Below are positions 19,809 to 31,059 of a stretch of DNA of 64,000 nucleotides, piece by piece; the first letter of the stretch is position 1; each line of letters begins with the position of its first letter. A model generated the notes under the pieces. That model had not been told where the DNA came from and ran no database searches. It worked only from the letters and a program-made list of their open reading frames with translations. This DNA comes from Anastatus disparis (taxonomy: Eukaryota; Arthropoda; Insecta; Hymenoptera; Eupelmidae), in NCBI GenBank assembly GCA_017163975.1, contig JAFFSR010000344.1, positions 2,641,001-2,705,000 on the forward strand. Direction: 5' to 3'. The position numbers and the translations under genes were made by a program.

Positions 19809-22673
19809 ATGGAAGCACTATATCTGATGTTGGACAATAATCAAAATTTAACTATTAATGAAACATGTATTCCTGATATACAGTCTCTCAATGACATTCT
19901 ACAATACGATTATAACTTGATTCTAAATATAAATATAAGAAGCCTAAATGCAAATCTTCAAAATTTAGAATGTTTTATTGGGAGACTTTCTGTGAAGCCA
20001 TGTGTAATGGTATGTACAGAAACGTGGGTTCTTGAATGTCCTCAAATGCTAAAATTGCCTGGATATAAATTGTATTATAATGATTGTAAACTTAACAAAT
20101 CTGATGAAGTTGTAATCTATATTAGAGAAGAATTGAACGAAACTACTGAAACCCTGACTATTGGTGAATTGAAGATAATAAACACTACTTTAAGGATAAA
20201 TAACGAAAATGTTGTATTGTCAGCGGTTTATAGATCTCATAAAATGCATAAGACTGAATTCATTCTAAATTTGAAAAAATTTTTAAATTCTTATAATTTT
20301 GGCAAAAATCACTTGGTTTTAGGTGATTTTAACATAGATATAAATCAAAATGATTCTCTAAGTCAAGAATTTTTAGAAAACTTTTTAGAAAAATCATATT
20401 TGCCAAGTTTTGGAGGTATTACTAGACAAGCACCAAATTTACCAACACAAGGAACATGTATTGATAACATTTTTGCTAAAATAAGTGGTTTAAGTCTTAA
20501 TTCATATAAAGTGACAAGTAGTTTTACTGATTATTTTCCATTGTTCGTGTCTTTCCAAGATAAATTGGAAAAAACTCAAGATTATGTTAGTAATAAAATA
20601 ATTAACTATAATAGACTGATAATATGTGCTGCTAACCAAAATTGGATGAATCTTGTTCAGGCGAGTGATCCTAATGAGGATATACTAAAAATTATATATG
20701 TGATAAAGAATTGTATTGAAGAGGCATCAGAATTAATCAAGATAAACTACGACAATGGGAAATTAAAGCCAAGGAAAACTTGGATTACTAAAGCCATCAT
20801 GGTATCATGTAAAAAAAGAGAAACTCTATAAGACCTGGAAAAATGATCCTAATAATATTATACTAAAAATAATTACTTGAGATACAATAAAATTTTAAAT
20901 CGAACAATTAAAAATGCCAAATTAAAATATGAACAAAATAATTTTACGAAAAATAAAAGTAATCCTAGAATTCTATGGAAATTAATTAATGAGAAATTGG
21001 GTAAAAATGTTAAAAAAAATTCAAAAATTGATTATATAGTTGATGAAGATAAAAACAAAATTATTGCACCAATTGAAATTGCTAATAGGATGAATGAACA
21101 TTTCTGTGGTATAGGGGCTAAACTTGGCTCCAATATTGTTATACCAAATGAACCATACCCAAATAAGGTACCGCATAACAATCAATCTATATTCCTAAGA
21201 CCAACAAATGCACTGGAAATCATAAACATAATCATGGGAATGAAGGATAAAACAGGTGGTGTTGATGGAATAAATATGAAAGTTTTAAAAGCATTGTCAA
21301 ATTATATAGCTGATCCATTGTCTGATGTATTTAACACGTGTATTGAAAGGTCTATGTGGCCTGATTCACTGAAACAGGCTGAGGTAATTCCAATATATAA
21401 ATCAGGTGGTAAAAGTGAAGTCAATAATTATAGACCAATTTCATTAATCTCTAACATCGCCAAAATATTTGAAAAGATTATACATGGACGTATATGTGAT
21501 TTTATTAAAAAACATAATATATTAGCAAAAAACCAATTTGGATTCAGAAGTAATTTAGGAACTAAGGACGCCTTGAACCATTTAACGAATTTAATTTATA
21601 ATAACCTAGATAAAAGTATTCCAATAATAGTTGTATTTCTTGACCTAGCTAAGGCGTTTGATACAGTAGATCACAGTATACTGTTGGATAAGTTGTACAA
21701 GTATGGGATCAGAGGAAGTGCATTGGACCTACTAAGGAGTTACCTAACGAATCGTAAACAAACTGTTAAACTCAATAAGATAAATAGTGATCCGAGATCA
21801 CTAAGTACTGGAGTCCCGCAAGGGACTATTCTGGGACCATTGCTATTCTTGTTGTACATGAATGATCTTCTTATAGATATGCCAATGGATAATTTGATTG
21901 CATATGCTGATGATACGGCTGTGATTTCATCGGATTGCACATGGAAACAGGCAGAAACTAAGATGAATAATTATTTGAGGCAAGTAGCTAAATGGCTGGA
22001 CTATAATAAGCTCTCTCTAAATATAAACAAGACAGTCTACATGTGTTTTGGAAATTACTGCGATAGTGTACCAGATGAAATTTGTATAAAAATTAATAAC
22101 TGCAGCATAAACAGAGTAAATAAAAGTAAATATCTTGGATTGTTTCTGGATTATAATATGAAATGGGACAGCCACATTAACTATATCATTAACAAAACAA
22201 AATACTTGACATATGTTTTTGCCAAGTTCTCTGGTTTTATGACTGGAGAAGTATTAATAACATTGTACTATGCACTTTTCCATAGTGTGGCAACATATGG
22301 CATCATCGCTTGGGGTGGTGCATATAAAAATTGTTTACAACTGCTGCAGGGTTTACAAAACAGATTATTGAAGATTATTAGTAAAAACAAATTTTTAATC
22401 GATAACAGACCTCCTAGTATTGAACAATCATATATTAGCGAGGCATTAATTTATCATTATGAAAAATTGAATGTGATATTTAATACTAGATCAACCTGTA
22501 CTAGAAACAAGAGTATCCCGTTACCAAAAATGAACAAAGCTATAAGTAACAAGAATAGTTACATGGTTGCAATCAAGACTTTCAATGTACTACCAAAGGA
22601 ACTCAAAGTGTTATCTATGAAGAAGGGATCAAGCAAGTATAAACTTAAGAACTGGGTGATAACTAATATGTAA
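19809..22673 (+). CDS. LINE ORF2: APE-type endonuclease and reverse transcriptase, two compensating frameshifts
   Basis: The endonuclease (from ~residue 35) shows LNINIRSLNANLQNLECFI, CTETW, VYRSH and LGDFNIDI. The final box reads FTDYFPLF, where the family normally has SDH/TDH, so the catalytic His appears replaced by Tyr. The RT has NYRPISLISNIAKIFEKII, NQFGFRSN, VVFLDLAKAFDTVDHS, STGVPQGTILGPLLFLLY, AYADDTAV, KLSLNINKT and SKYLGLFLD. A stop at 20829-20831 arises from an indel in the A7 run at ~20811-20817. A second indel near 20855-20865 returns to the original frame, after which the ORF is open from 20877 to TAA. Joined, the protein would be ~950 residues, a normal length. A recent copy with few lesions, or homopolymer sequencing errors, would explain this. 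Confidence 0.82.
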
Positions 22674-22916
22674 AGAAAAGTGATTTATACATTGTTCTTA
22701 TATCAGAGTATTATAATATTATAATTTAATATTATAAATTAAGTTACGTAAAGTAAAAATTTATTACTGTTGCATTTCAATGTTATTTTTATATTATAAA
22801 ATTGTATTTTAGTTTGTAAGTTATTTGTATTTTCTACACCAGCCCTATGTACAGGCAAACTTTGTTTTGCCTCTGTAGGATTTTGTACTGGTTTTCAATA
22901 AATAAAAAAAATAAAT

Positions 22917-23655
22917 AAAAATAATCAATTCAAATATAAAACTAATATATTATCTGTTCATTTCAAGATTGGATACAGTGAAAACTTTTGAAAAAATCGG
23001 AAAAGACTATCTTTTGCTCTTTGGACCCTTCCATAAGCTAGTTAAAGTAAAACTTATGGCACCACTACATTCTACAGAAAAAAATACACATAAAATATGT
23101 ATAATTCAATGATAAGAAGATTACAAATGGCTATTCAAACACCATAGAAGAAAAGATAGTACTTCTGACATGCTTAAAGCAGACTACTTTTTCGTTTTCG
23201 ATTTCTAGTAAATAGTATAAAAATATTTTTAACAAGTATAATACATATTTTTCACGTATTTTTTACCGTAGAATTTAAAAATGCCATCAGATCTATTAAA
23301 ATTAGCTTCAGTAAGGCGTAAGTGGCAAAAAAACACTAAAAAACCGTTGAAAAAGCAGTTTTTTCGACTTTTAGATATGGCGCACCACTTCGACAAATCT
23401 GAAAAAAATCTTACATTTTAAGATCATTTTTTCAAAACTTTTTACCAAATATCTTTTTTACACCTTCAAATGGCGAGTTTTTAGAGCGATTTTAAGATTT
23501 TAAAAACATTTTTAGGTTAGGTCGCCCAGTAAAAAATTCAAGGTAAGCATTTTTTATGGGTATTTATGCAAAAATTATGTAAAAATTTTTCCAGACTTGG
23601 TAATAATAATTAAGGTGTCAAAAACCAAAATTAATGGAAAAACACGTATTTTGGA
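22917..23655. other. Spacer between two LINEs
   Basis: No coding region was seen. AAAAACA/TTTTT words and a GTCGCCCAG patch near 23520 are the only irregularities. Confidence 0.4.
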
Positions 23656-24838
23656 TAGATAGATAGATAGATAATTAATTTATTTATGTACAGTATGTTG
23701 TACAACAAAATAAAGTTTACAAAAGATTAAACAATAGAATAAAAATAAAAAATAAAATACAAATAAAAATAGTAATAATAAACTACAAAAATAAAAAATA
23801 CAAACAAAATAAAAATCAAAACAAAAAGCAAAGAAAATTTTAAGCTGGGAGCAGAGGTCCAAACTCTTGGGAGAGGTAGTGCGCATGAGAGGTCAACTTG
23901 AAAGATGAGAGTGAAGATGAAGTCCTAAGCGACGATGGAAGTTCATTCCATAGTCGCGAGGATGAAACAGTGAATGAGCGTTGATGGTATTCGGTGGAAG
24001 AATGAGGAATGGTCAATGGCCTCACATCCCCCCTCAGAGCCCTAACAGGCCGGTTCCACTGATATCTAGAAAATAGATATGAAGGTGAGCATGATAAAAA
24101 CATTTTGAAAAGAAAAGTAGAGGCAAAGTAGTTCCTTCTACCTGCAGTAGATAACCAACCCAGAGAGAGCCTATAAGGAGAGATGTGCTCACGCCTACCT
24201 ACACCATAGATGTAACAAATACCAGCGTTGATAACCCTCTGAAGCCTAAGGTCGAGTTCAGCGGAAAGGTCAGTAAACACAAGACAACAATAGTCAAGAA
24301 TCGGAAACAGCAGTGTACGAATAAGGTGCTTACGTAGAGCAAAAGTAGTGCTCCGTCTAAAGAAATTGAGTCGATAGAGGAGAGAGAACGACCTGTTACA
24401 CACATGTGTGATATGCTCCTTCCAGTTCAGCTTGCTGTCAAGATACACACCCAGATTACGAACAGATGACTCAAAACCGATTGTCTCACCATTGATGCTG
24501 ATACCAGTAGACGGCATGGAGGTTAGAATATTGATATAATAATAATTGCCAATTATGATAGCCTTTGTCTTGTTGATATTCAACTTAAGATGATTGCTGG
24601 ATGCCCAATCTGCGACCAATGACGCACGTTCACTCATTAGTGAAGTATAATGATCAAGCTCAGCAATCGGAAAGTGCACATACAGCTGCAAATCATCAGC
24701 ATATAAGAGGTGCTGAACATTCTGATGGAAGGCAGAAGAGATGTCATTGATATAGATAGAGAACAGCAGAGGACCCAGAACTGAGCCCTGAGGAACACCA
24801 GTGTTAAGACAGACAAAAGAGGTGAGGGGAAGGGGGGA
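23656..24838 (-). pseudogene. 5'-truncated LINE (RT C-terminal half), (TATC)n tail
   Basis: Reading leftward from 24838: NTGVPQGSVLGPLLFSIYIN, LLYADDLQLYVHFP, then an open frame (24691-23840) with HLKLNINKTKAIIIG, VRNLGVYLDSKLNWKEHI, RHLIRTLLFPILDYCC and a Trp/Ser-rich C-terminal domain ending GPLLPA. YADD is intact, but the endonuclease and N-terminal RT are missing, the usual 5' truncation of LINEs. The 3' UTR ends in TATC repeats at 23656-23672. The family is Jockey/I-like and related in style to the LINE at 25930 and 35534. Confidence 0.8.
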
Positions 24839-24853
24839 TGGGGAAGGGGGGTT

Positions 24854-25676
24854 TGATAATCTTAAAATTCATTATTCGATATATATCGACCATTCATGCA
24901 ACCAAATTTCAAATCCCCGAGGGGTGTCATTTCGTCTATCTTGTCCTATCATACTCTTTAAATAAATAAATTAGCATATCTGTACCCAGAGGGGCGATTC
25001 AACCTATGCTACATATGTATGTATCACGCGTACGTAATGCGCCTGCACACTTTTTATTCTCTTGCTCACAACTAAACGTCGTGATACATACATATGTAGC
25101 ATAGGTTGAATCGCCCCTCTGGCTCTGCCCATGGTTAAATAATGCGAGATACCAAAAAACAAACTGTCGGATGTGTGCCATGGCTAAAAATAAAAGTTTT
25201 TCATGAGAAAACATTGTTAAAATAATTTGTTTATTAACGAATTAATTATTAAACAAATTATTTCAATAAATTGTTTAGTAAACGAATTATTTTAACAATG
25301 TTTTTTTAAGGAAACCTTTTATTTTCAGCTATAGCGTACATTCCGCAATTTGTTTTTCAACATCCCACATTGTTTAGCAATGAGCAGAGCCAGGGTACGG
25401 ATATGCTAATTTGTTTATTTAAATTTTACCAATAAACAACTCATATTTTGCCATACTGTTTCACATGTTTTCCATGTAATTTTTCCTGTAGAATCGATAG
25501 CTACTGCCAGATTTTGCAAAAACTCAATGTTGCAATAATTTGTTTGAACGATTTGTTAATCAACAATTGATAAACTAAACTAAAAAAAACACGTTTAATC
25601 CATTTTCTATCCATGGAACACTTCTAACTGTTAGTTTGGCTCTATCTGTACTGGTGTGGCCCTGGGCTTTAATGGG
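24854..25676 (-). repeat. Right arm of the piggyBac-like block
   Basis: This is the inverse of 17152-17785. It starts TTGATAATCTTAAAATTCAT and ends at GGGCTTTAATGGG. It is interrupted at 24988-25120 by a palindrome and contains a second, internally inverted section around 25200-25330 (AACATTGTTAAAATAATTTG against CAAATTATTT...), so it is more rearranged than the left arm. Confidence 0.8.
24988..25120. mobile_element. 133 bp nested palindromic insertion
   Basis: Perfect ~41 bp arms begin AGAGGGGCGATTCAACC and flank a ~51 bp centre. Compared with the left arm at 17424-17445 (CCCTGGCTCTGCC), the insertion lies between CCC and GGCTCTGCC, giving an empty site in the same window. No clear target duplication is left. 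It is too short to code. Confidence 0.8.
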
Positions 25677-25929
25677 TTAAGTGAGTCGACATGAAATATC
25701 CCATGTATATATATATAGTTCAAGCGAGAAACATTATCCTCAAATCATATTCTATTTAAATTGAGCCAATAACATACAGGATGATCAATTTTAATCTATG
25801 GATCCCAATTTTTATCAAAATGCTGAACCTACAAAAAAATTGTTCGGGTAGAAGTTGTTTATAGCAATGAGGGTCACATTTTGCTGCCACTCGATTTGAC
25901 CTTGAGGTCACTTTTGAAGGCCAGATCAG

Positions 25930-27038
25930 CCAGCACCCATCTCATGCTGCCACAATTCACACTAACTCAATAGAAGTTTTTCATACAAATAACGTTTGAA
26001 AGTGAGAAAATCTTCAGAACTAAAAGACTCCAATGAAGAGAGTTCTTTGTTGAAATAGTCAGGCGCAGAATAGACAAAAGAATGCTGCATAGCGGCAGTA
26101 CGAACGTTAGGAAAAATAAATAGTCTCAGTAATAACCTAGCCGAGGAACGCACAGACGCATTAATGTGCTGCCTTACGAACCTAGTGGCTAAGTATGATG
26201 GGTTACCGTGAGCAAGCACGTTGAATGCCAAGATTTTCAAGTATAGGCGTCTATTTTGAACTAAAAGCCAACGATATTGAAGGCGAAAAGGCGTCACTCT
26301 GTTACGGCTGCCGATGTGGCCATTAACGGAACGAATGCAAGCATTAAAGGCTCTATGCAGATGCAAGTTTAGTGTTTGTGGAATATCATCATAAGTGACT
26401 GCTGCATAGTCAAAATGCGGAAAAATAATGGACTCGACAAGCTATTTCCTAGTATCCTGAGACAAAGCATGTTTGGAAAATTTCAGCAACCGTAGAGTAG
26501 CATGTACCTTACGAATTGTCGCAGAGACTTGCTTATTCCAGTCAAGAGTGGAGGCTATCCATATACCCATATTTTTAACTACCGAAGAATAGGGAACAAT
26601 GGTATTTTCAACCAGAATATTAGGAGCAGGATTATCCTTTAATCAAGAGATATACTATTCACTGCCAATGATTATGGCTTGTGTGTTTTCCGCATTCAGC
26701 AACAGACTATTTTCATTTGCCCACTTAACCACAGAAGCAATCTCATGATTAATAAGACTAACCTCATCTACCAGATTTACCGGTGAGGAGGACTTATAAA
26801 TTTAAAGGCCATCTGCAAAGAGTATATGTTTTGATGAAGACAACACATCAGAGATGTCATTTATATAAACCAAGAACAATAATGGCCCCAGAACAGTACC
26901 CTGAGGAACACCAGCCGATACAAACGACCATTCAGAAGTATTATTCAAGTAATCCAACACAGAATAAAATCTATCGGATAAGTTGGAGGCAAACGGATTG
27001 ATGACAGTATCAGAGCAGTTCATAGAACGTAGCTTCAC
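25930..27038 (-). pseudogene. Truncated LINE in the left arm
   Basis: Fragments read SFVSAGVPQGTVLGPLLFLV, YINDISDVLSSSKHILFADG and FNACIRSVNGHIGSRNRVTP..., with a C-terminal domain like the LINE at 23656-24838. The catalytic box is FADG, the second Asp lost to Gly. The same change is in the right-arm copy, so it predates the duplication. Stops and frameshifts separate the pieces, and the 3' UTR seen on the right is missing here. Confidence 0.8.
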
Positions 27039-27295
27039 AGGCAGAAAGAGAGAGAGAGTATAGCAAGCGAATACGCCTTACACAAGCTAAGTATATAGGA
27101 GGGGAGAGAGAAGGCACATCGGCACATCAGCGTACAAATAGTTGTGTATATGCTGTTTGGGTATTGGGTTACTACATGAGCGTTCAGTATGTAGAAAGCG
27201 CGCACTCACATGCAGATACATCTTTAACGGCCCGTTAATGATTTTTATTCTAATGCGATAATTAATAAAAACTCCCTGTATGTTTGTATTATGTA

Positions 27296-27365
27296 TGTAT
27301 GAGCGCTATATATATATAAATATATATATATCGCTCATACATACATATACAATTATATAATAATA

Positions 27366-27440
<75 letters not shown>
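27296..27440. repeat. (TA)n microsatellite with GAGCGCTATA/TATCGCTC hairpins
   Basis: A long TA run lies at 27373-27440, bordered by ATACATACATAATACAA words in both orientations. The counterpart in the right arm is at 34150-34290. Confidence 0.85.
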
Positions 27441-27441
<1 letters not shown>

Positions 27442-27559
27442 CGCTCATACATACATAATACAATCATACAGTACAGCTTCTTCGACCAGTATTGTCTCTG
27501 ATAGTCGCACAACAAATATCATTAAAACAAATTAAATTAGATACAAAATACTAAATTTT

Positions 27560-29046
27560 TATTTTTTTTTTCAAATTAGTGCTTAAGAAAAAATTCAAAC
27601 AGAAACCAAAAGAATTTTAAAAAATCTAATATTTATTACAGATGTTTTTTCTGTTACAAGACTTTTCAATAAAGTTACAAGTGATCGCATATATTTTTAA
27701 ACACGTAAACAATCGAATTAAATTAAAATTATTCAAATAATTTAGATATTTTTTTTTCAAATTTCTTCGAATAACTAAAATTTATTTTTAGGAAAATGAT
27801 GATACTATATATAATAATATGTCAAACGTAATTGTTAATCAAATTTTTACTTCTGATGTTTCAATTATTTATAACTTTATTAAAAAGCATCAGAACAAAA
27901 AAAAATTAGAGTTGAATCTTTTTATTATTTTAAATTCTTTTCATTTCTGTTTTAATTTTTTAGTAATTATTGAAAAATTTATTTTTAATTTGAAATTTTT
28001 ACGAATTTTGAAAGAGGATAAAAAATGAATAAACTTTTATTACTTTTTTTGATTTTTTTGTGTGAAAAGTAGAACCAGAGATAATACTATTTTAATAAGC
28101 GCTTTTCATCTAAATTTTTTCTTGTGAATTTCTGATGGTCTGAGGTTAGTTGTCAGTAGGAGAACGTAGGCGAATCGCAAATAAGTTTATAAATTAAAGT
28201 CATGTCATCACGCTGCTTAGACCTAAAGTGTAGAATAGTCTCACGAATATTTTTCATCATTGATTAATTGAAATCGCTGGTGGATATACTGAATAGCTAA
28301 ATTCTAATATCTTAATATGCTTACAGTAAAACTATTAATTTCCGAATAATTTATATTTAGTGCTGGATTTAAAGTTTCATGAAAAATATCGACTAAACTG
28401 TAGTTTAGAACTGCAATTATAATTCACATACGCACTGTGCATTTTTAAATATTTTCAAAGAACTATGAGAAAAAATAATAATTATATTTCTATCTATTTT
28501 TGAGTTAAGTTTTAAATTTACATAAAAAAGATTATTATAATATACAATTCCCATACTGAATATAACAAGTATCATAAATCATTAAAAAATTTAAATAAAT
28601 TAATTGTTTTTATATTGATTATTATTATATGCTTATCATTTAAACAATTTTTGTATGCTTCTAAGTAGTTTAGTAAGTTGCAAATGTATTTAGGAAGCCT
28701 TCTTTTTACCCAGAACTACCATTATTCTACTTCATGAGTTGATAATTTGTTGTGCGTATGCACATTTATTTAATATAAAATATATTTTTAAACAAAGCGT
28801 GACGGAAAATTGTTCATTCTATGAGAAGCAAGACTGTCACCAAACCAAAAGAAGTATTAACTTCTGTCGGCCAGTCCCCATGACTGCCACACTTGGTTTT
28901 TCCACGAAAAGTCTTACTTTTATCCTAAATCTTAATTTTAGCGTTACCCAGAAACAACGACGTAGACGTAGTAAATTCTGTTTCCTTTAGGGTGCTTGTT
29001 TGACGTGAGTCCCCTTACCTCTCACTGACACTTCAATTTAAATGAA
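27560..29046. repeat. Left-arm shared non-coding segment
   Basis: This is the inverse copy of 32122-33608 minus the MITE there. Small open frames at 27819-28028 and 28739-28990 recur at 33140-33349 and 32178-32429 only because the DNA is duplicated; they resemble no known protein. The TTAA at 27583-27586 (GTGCTTAAGAAA) is the empty version of the M4 insertion site in the right arm. Confidence 0.8.
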
Positions 29047-29674
29047 TTACCCACGGAGTAATTGTTTAAAATTATCTTCGTCGACTTTGAGGCATAATTT
29101 CAATTTCCTTTGAAAACTATCCGCAGTTCTAGGCAGGATAGCTCTAGGAATGGCTGCACAAGCTCTACAAATGCGGTCCATAAAGTCATCTCTGGTGGTT
29201 GTCCGTTCAGCAAAAATAATACTTTTCAAGTATCCCCATAAAAAGAAATCAGGTGAAGTCATATCTGGTGAGCAAGGAGGCCATTCAGCTAGACCCCTTC
29301 GTCCAATCCATCTGTCATTGTAATTGGCATTTAAAAAGGCACCTACAATAAGTGCATAATGCGGTGCAGCACCATCTTATTGAAGCAACATTATTGCTTT
29401 TTGTGCTAAGTCAACATCTTCTTATAAGCCTGGTAAGCTACCGTTTAGCAACGATAGGTAACTGTATCTATCAACGTTCTGTTGAAAAAAATAAGGACCA
29501 ATTAAACGACCATTCACAATACCTCACCACGCCATAAGTATCCATCTATCTAGATGATCTATTGGCCTGTACCAGTGGAGATTTAAATTCGACCAATAAT
29601 GGCAGTTGTGTCAATTAAGTCGTCCATCACTATTAAATTCAGCCTCATCTGAGAAAAGCACATACCTAAAAAAT
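29047..29674 (-). pseudogene. DUF4817/mariner-like transposase, C-terminal part (left copy)
   Basis: The clean frame 29262-29047 reads TSPDFFLWGYLKSIIFAE, TTRDDFMDRICRACAAIP and a C-terminus ...DNFKQLLRG. Upstream to 29674 the catalytic region is still alignable with the right copy but carries stops. Homology ends exactly where MITE family M1 sequence begins. SPD(F)FLWG with RRACAAIP is characteristic of the insect Tc1/mariner-type proteins that carry an N-terminal DUF4817 HTH. Confidence 0.8.
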
Positions 29675-29678
29675 AGGG

Positions 29679-30025
29679 TTTTTTCATTATTTATATAAAC
29701 ACCATATGTTGTAGCATGGAAAAAATAGTAGCCCCTGCTCGATATTAGTAAAATAAGTAAATTTTGTAATAACAATCAAATTATTTCATTGCATATTTTA
29801 TTATTAATATGATACCTACGAACAAACTAAAATATAACCTATCTTTTTTGGTATGTCTCATATTATTCAAAAATTACGCAATAAAATAATTTGATTGTTA
29901 TTACAAAATTTAGTTATTATACTAATATCTAGCGTGGGCTACTTTTTTTTTCATGCTACAACGGATGGTGTTTATATAAATGATGAAAAACGCTAATAGA
30001 CAAAGACAAATAGTTCGGCCCCCCG
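29679..30025. mobile_element. Foldback MITE, family M1 copy c, truncated and diverged
   Basis: Homologous to M1 from its GCGTTTTTCATCATTTATG block onward. The palindromic core is recognisable (AGTAGCCC...GGGCTACT), and the right end reads GGCCCCCCG before TTAAAAGG instead of GGCCCCTTC-TTAA. About 25 bp are missing from the left end. It lies at the junction of the two head-to-head transposon copies. Confidence 0.75.
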
Positions 30026-30029
30026 TTAA

Positions 30030-31029
30030 AAGGGTATTTCAAAATTATTTATAACCTTCATAAGATCAAAATAAGGTTAAATACTGAAAATTTGTTCAAA
30101 AAACGTTTTCATCAAGCTTTTGAGAATCGTTGGCAAAAAAATAGTTGAATCAGCTTTTGAGCTAATGACCTTGATTATCTAGACTTTGAATTCAGTTTTT
30201 AAGATTATTCGAAGGTCAAAGTGATTTTTTAATGGGAACCCCTACTTTTATACCGCATCCTGAAAGAGCAGGAAATTGTACGTCTGAAACCATACTTTTC
30301 ATTTTTATTAAAATGACCTTTACTAGGTTAAACTAAGGTAAAATTCTGAAAATACACTGAAGACCCATTTTTTTAAAAATTTTAAAGATAGAAGTCAATC
30401 ATTTTCGATAGTATTACTTTTTTCATTTTATAATTTTTATACTTATAATCATTGAATGTTGAACATTCAAAAACAAATAAAAAACGCAAAGTTTAAATAC
30501 TTTATCTTGTCTTCCCTCCTTCTCCCTCGTCATTTTTAACTTCGTTAGAATTTTACCAATCAAAATTCTAAAAAGCATATTTATCAATACAAAACCTTCC
30601 ACTTCAAATCAATAAAGAAAATTCATTGCGATAAAATCTACAATCTCATGCCCAACATCATAAACTAATACATCAAAATCCATTAAGGCTAACCATCAAA
30701 CCCGTAAAAGCAAACCCACCATCTCAAAATTCATTAGTTCCATGCATTTTTTCTCGCTTATTCAATGTTTACTAGTTCATTCCTTCTACTTTACTTAATG
30801 TAATAATCTTTCTACATAATTTTTTTTACACAGTGGATATAACTTGAAAATTCTTGTAATGTGCATTTTGCTAATAATCAACGATTGAAAAAAAAACAAT
30901 TACGTTTAATTTAAGTTTTATAATTATTGTTATAGTAGAGTTTTATTTCTTTTCTCTATGACTGATTTCCGTATAAATTAAAAATTTACTATTTAAACTT
31001 ACTAAAATTAAAAAATTCCGAACATACAT
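30030..31029. repeat. Subterminal region of the DUF4817 element (right copy)
   Basis: 30040-30380 matches the complement of 37250-37560 (AAACGTTTTC.TCAAGCTTTT, TGACCTTGATTAT), as expected for long inverted ends of one element. The rest, 30380-31029, shows nothing recognisable. Confidence 0.65.
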
Positions 31030-31059
31030 AGGTAATTACATTCACAAACTATCTTTAGA

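Larger units (their letters stand above)
18920..22916 (+). mobile_element. Near-complete non-LTR retrotransposon (two ORFs)
   Basis: An ORF1 (19079-19720), an endonuclease/RT ORF2 (19809-22673) and a short 3' UTR end in an A-rich (AATAAA)-type tail around 22890-22916. The exact 5' end is uncertain; ~150 bp precede ORF1. There is no LTR. The ORF1 Cys/His knuckle and the APE-type endonuclease place it in the broad Jockey/CR1 group; I cannot fix the clade. Confidence 0.85.
17152..25676. mobile_element. 8.5 kb inverted-arm block with piggyBac-like TTAA/CCC ends
   Basis: TTAA followed by CCCATTAAAGCCC opens the block (TTAA 17148-17151), and GGGCTTTAATGGG followed by TTAA closes it (TTAA 25677-25680). 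TTAA targets and CCC ends are hallmarks of piggyBac elements. The left arm is 17152-17785; the matching inverted arm 24854-25676 is longer because of a nested palindrome and extra repeats. Between them lie unrelated insertions: a SWIM-finger relic, MITE M2 and two LINEs. No piggyBac transposase was found. Either one long-armed non-autonomous element accumulated insertions, or two fragments of one family sit in opposite orientation by chance. Confidence 0.6.

Noticed and set aside
22850..22916. Polyadenylation signals as host gene ends
   Set aside because: The AATAAA words belong to the LINE tail.
27819..28028. 69-residue ORF found identically at 33140-33349, suggesting conservation
   Set aside because: The identity is due to the inverted DNA duplication, not to protein conservation; composition is AT-driven.
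28739..28990. 83-residue ORF repeated at 32178-32429
   Set aside because: Same duplication effect; no domain and no neighbour support.
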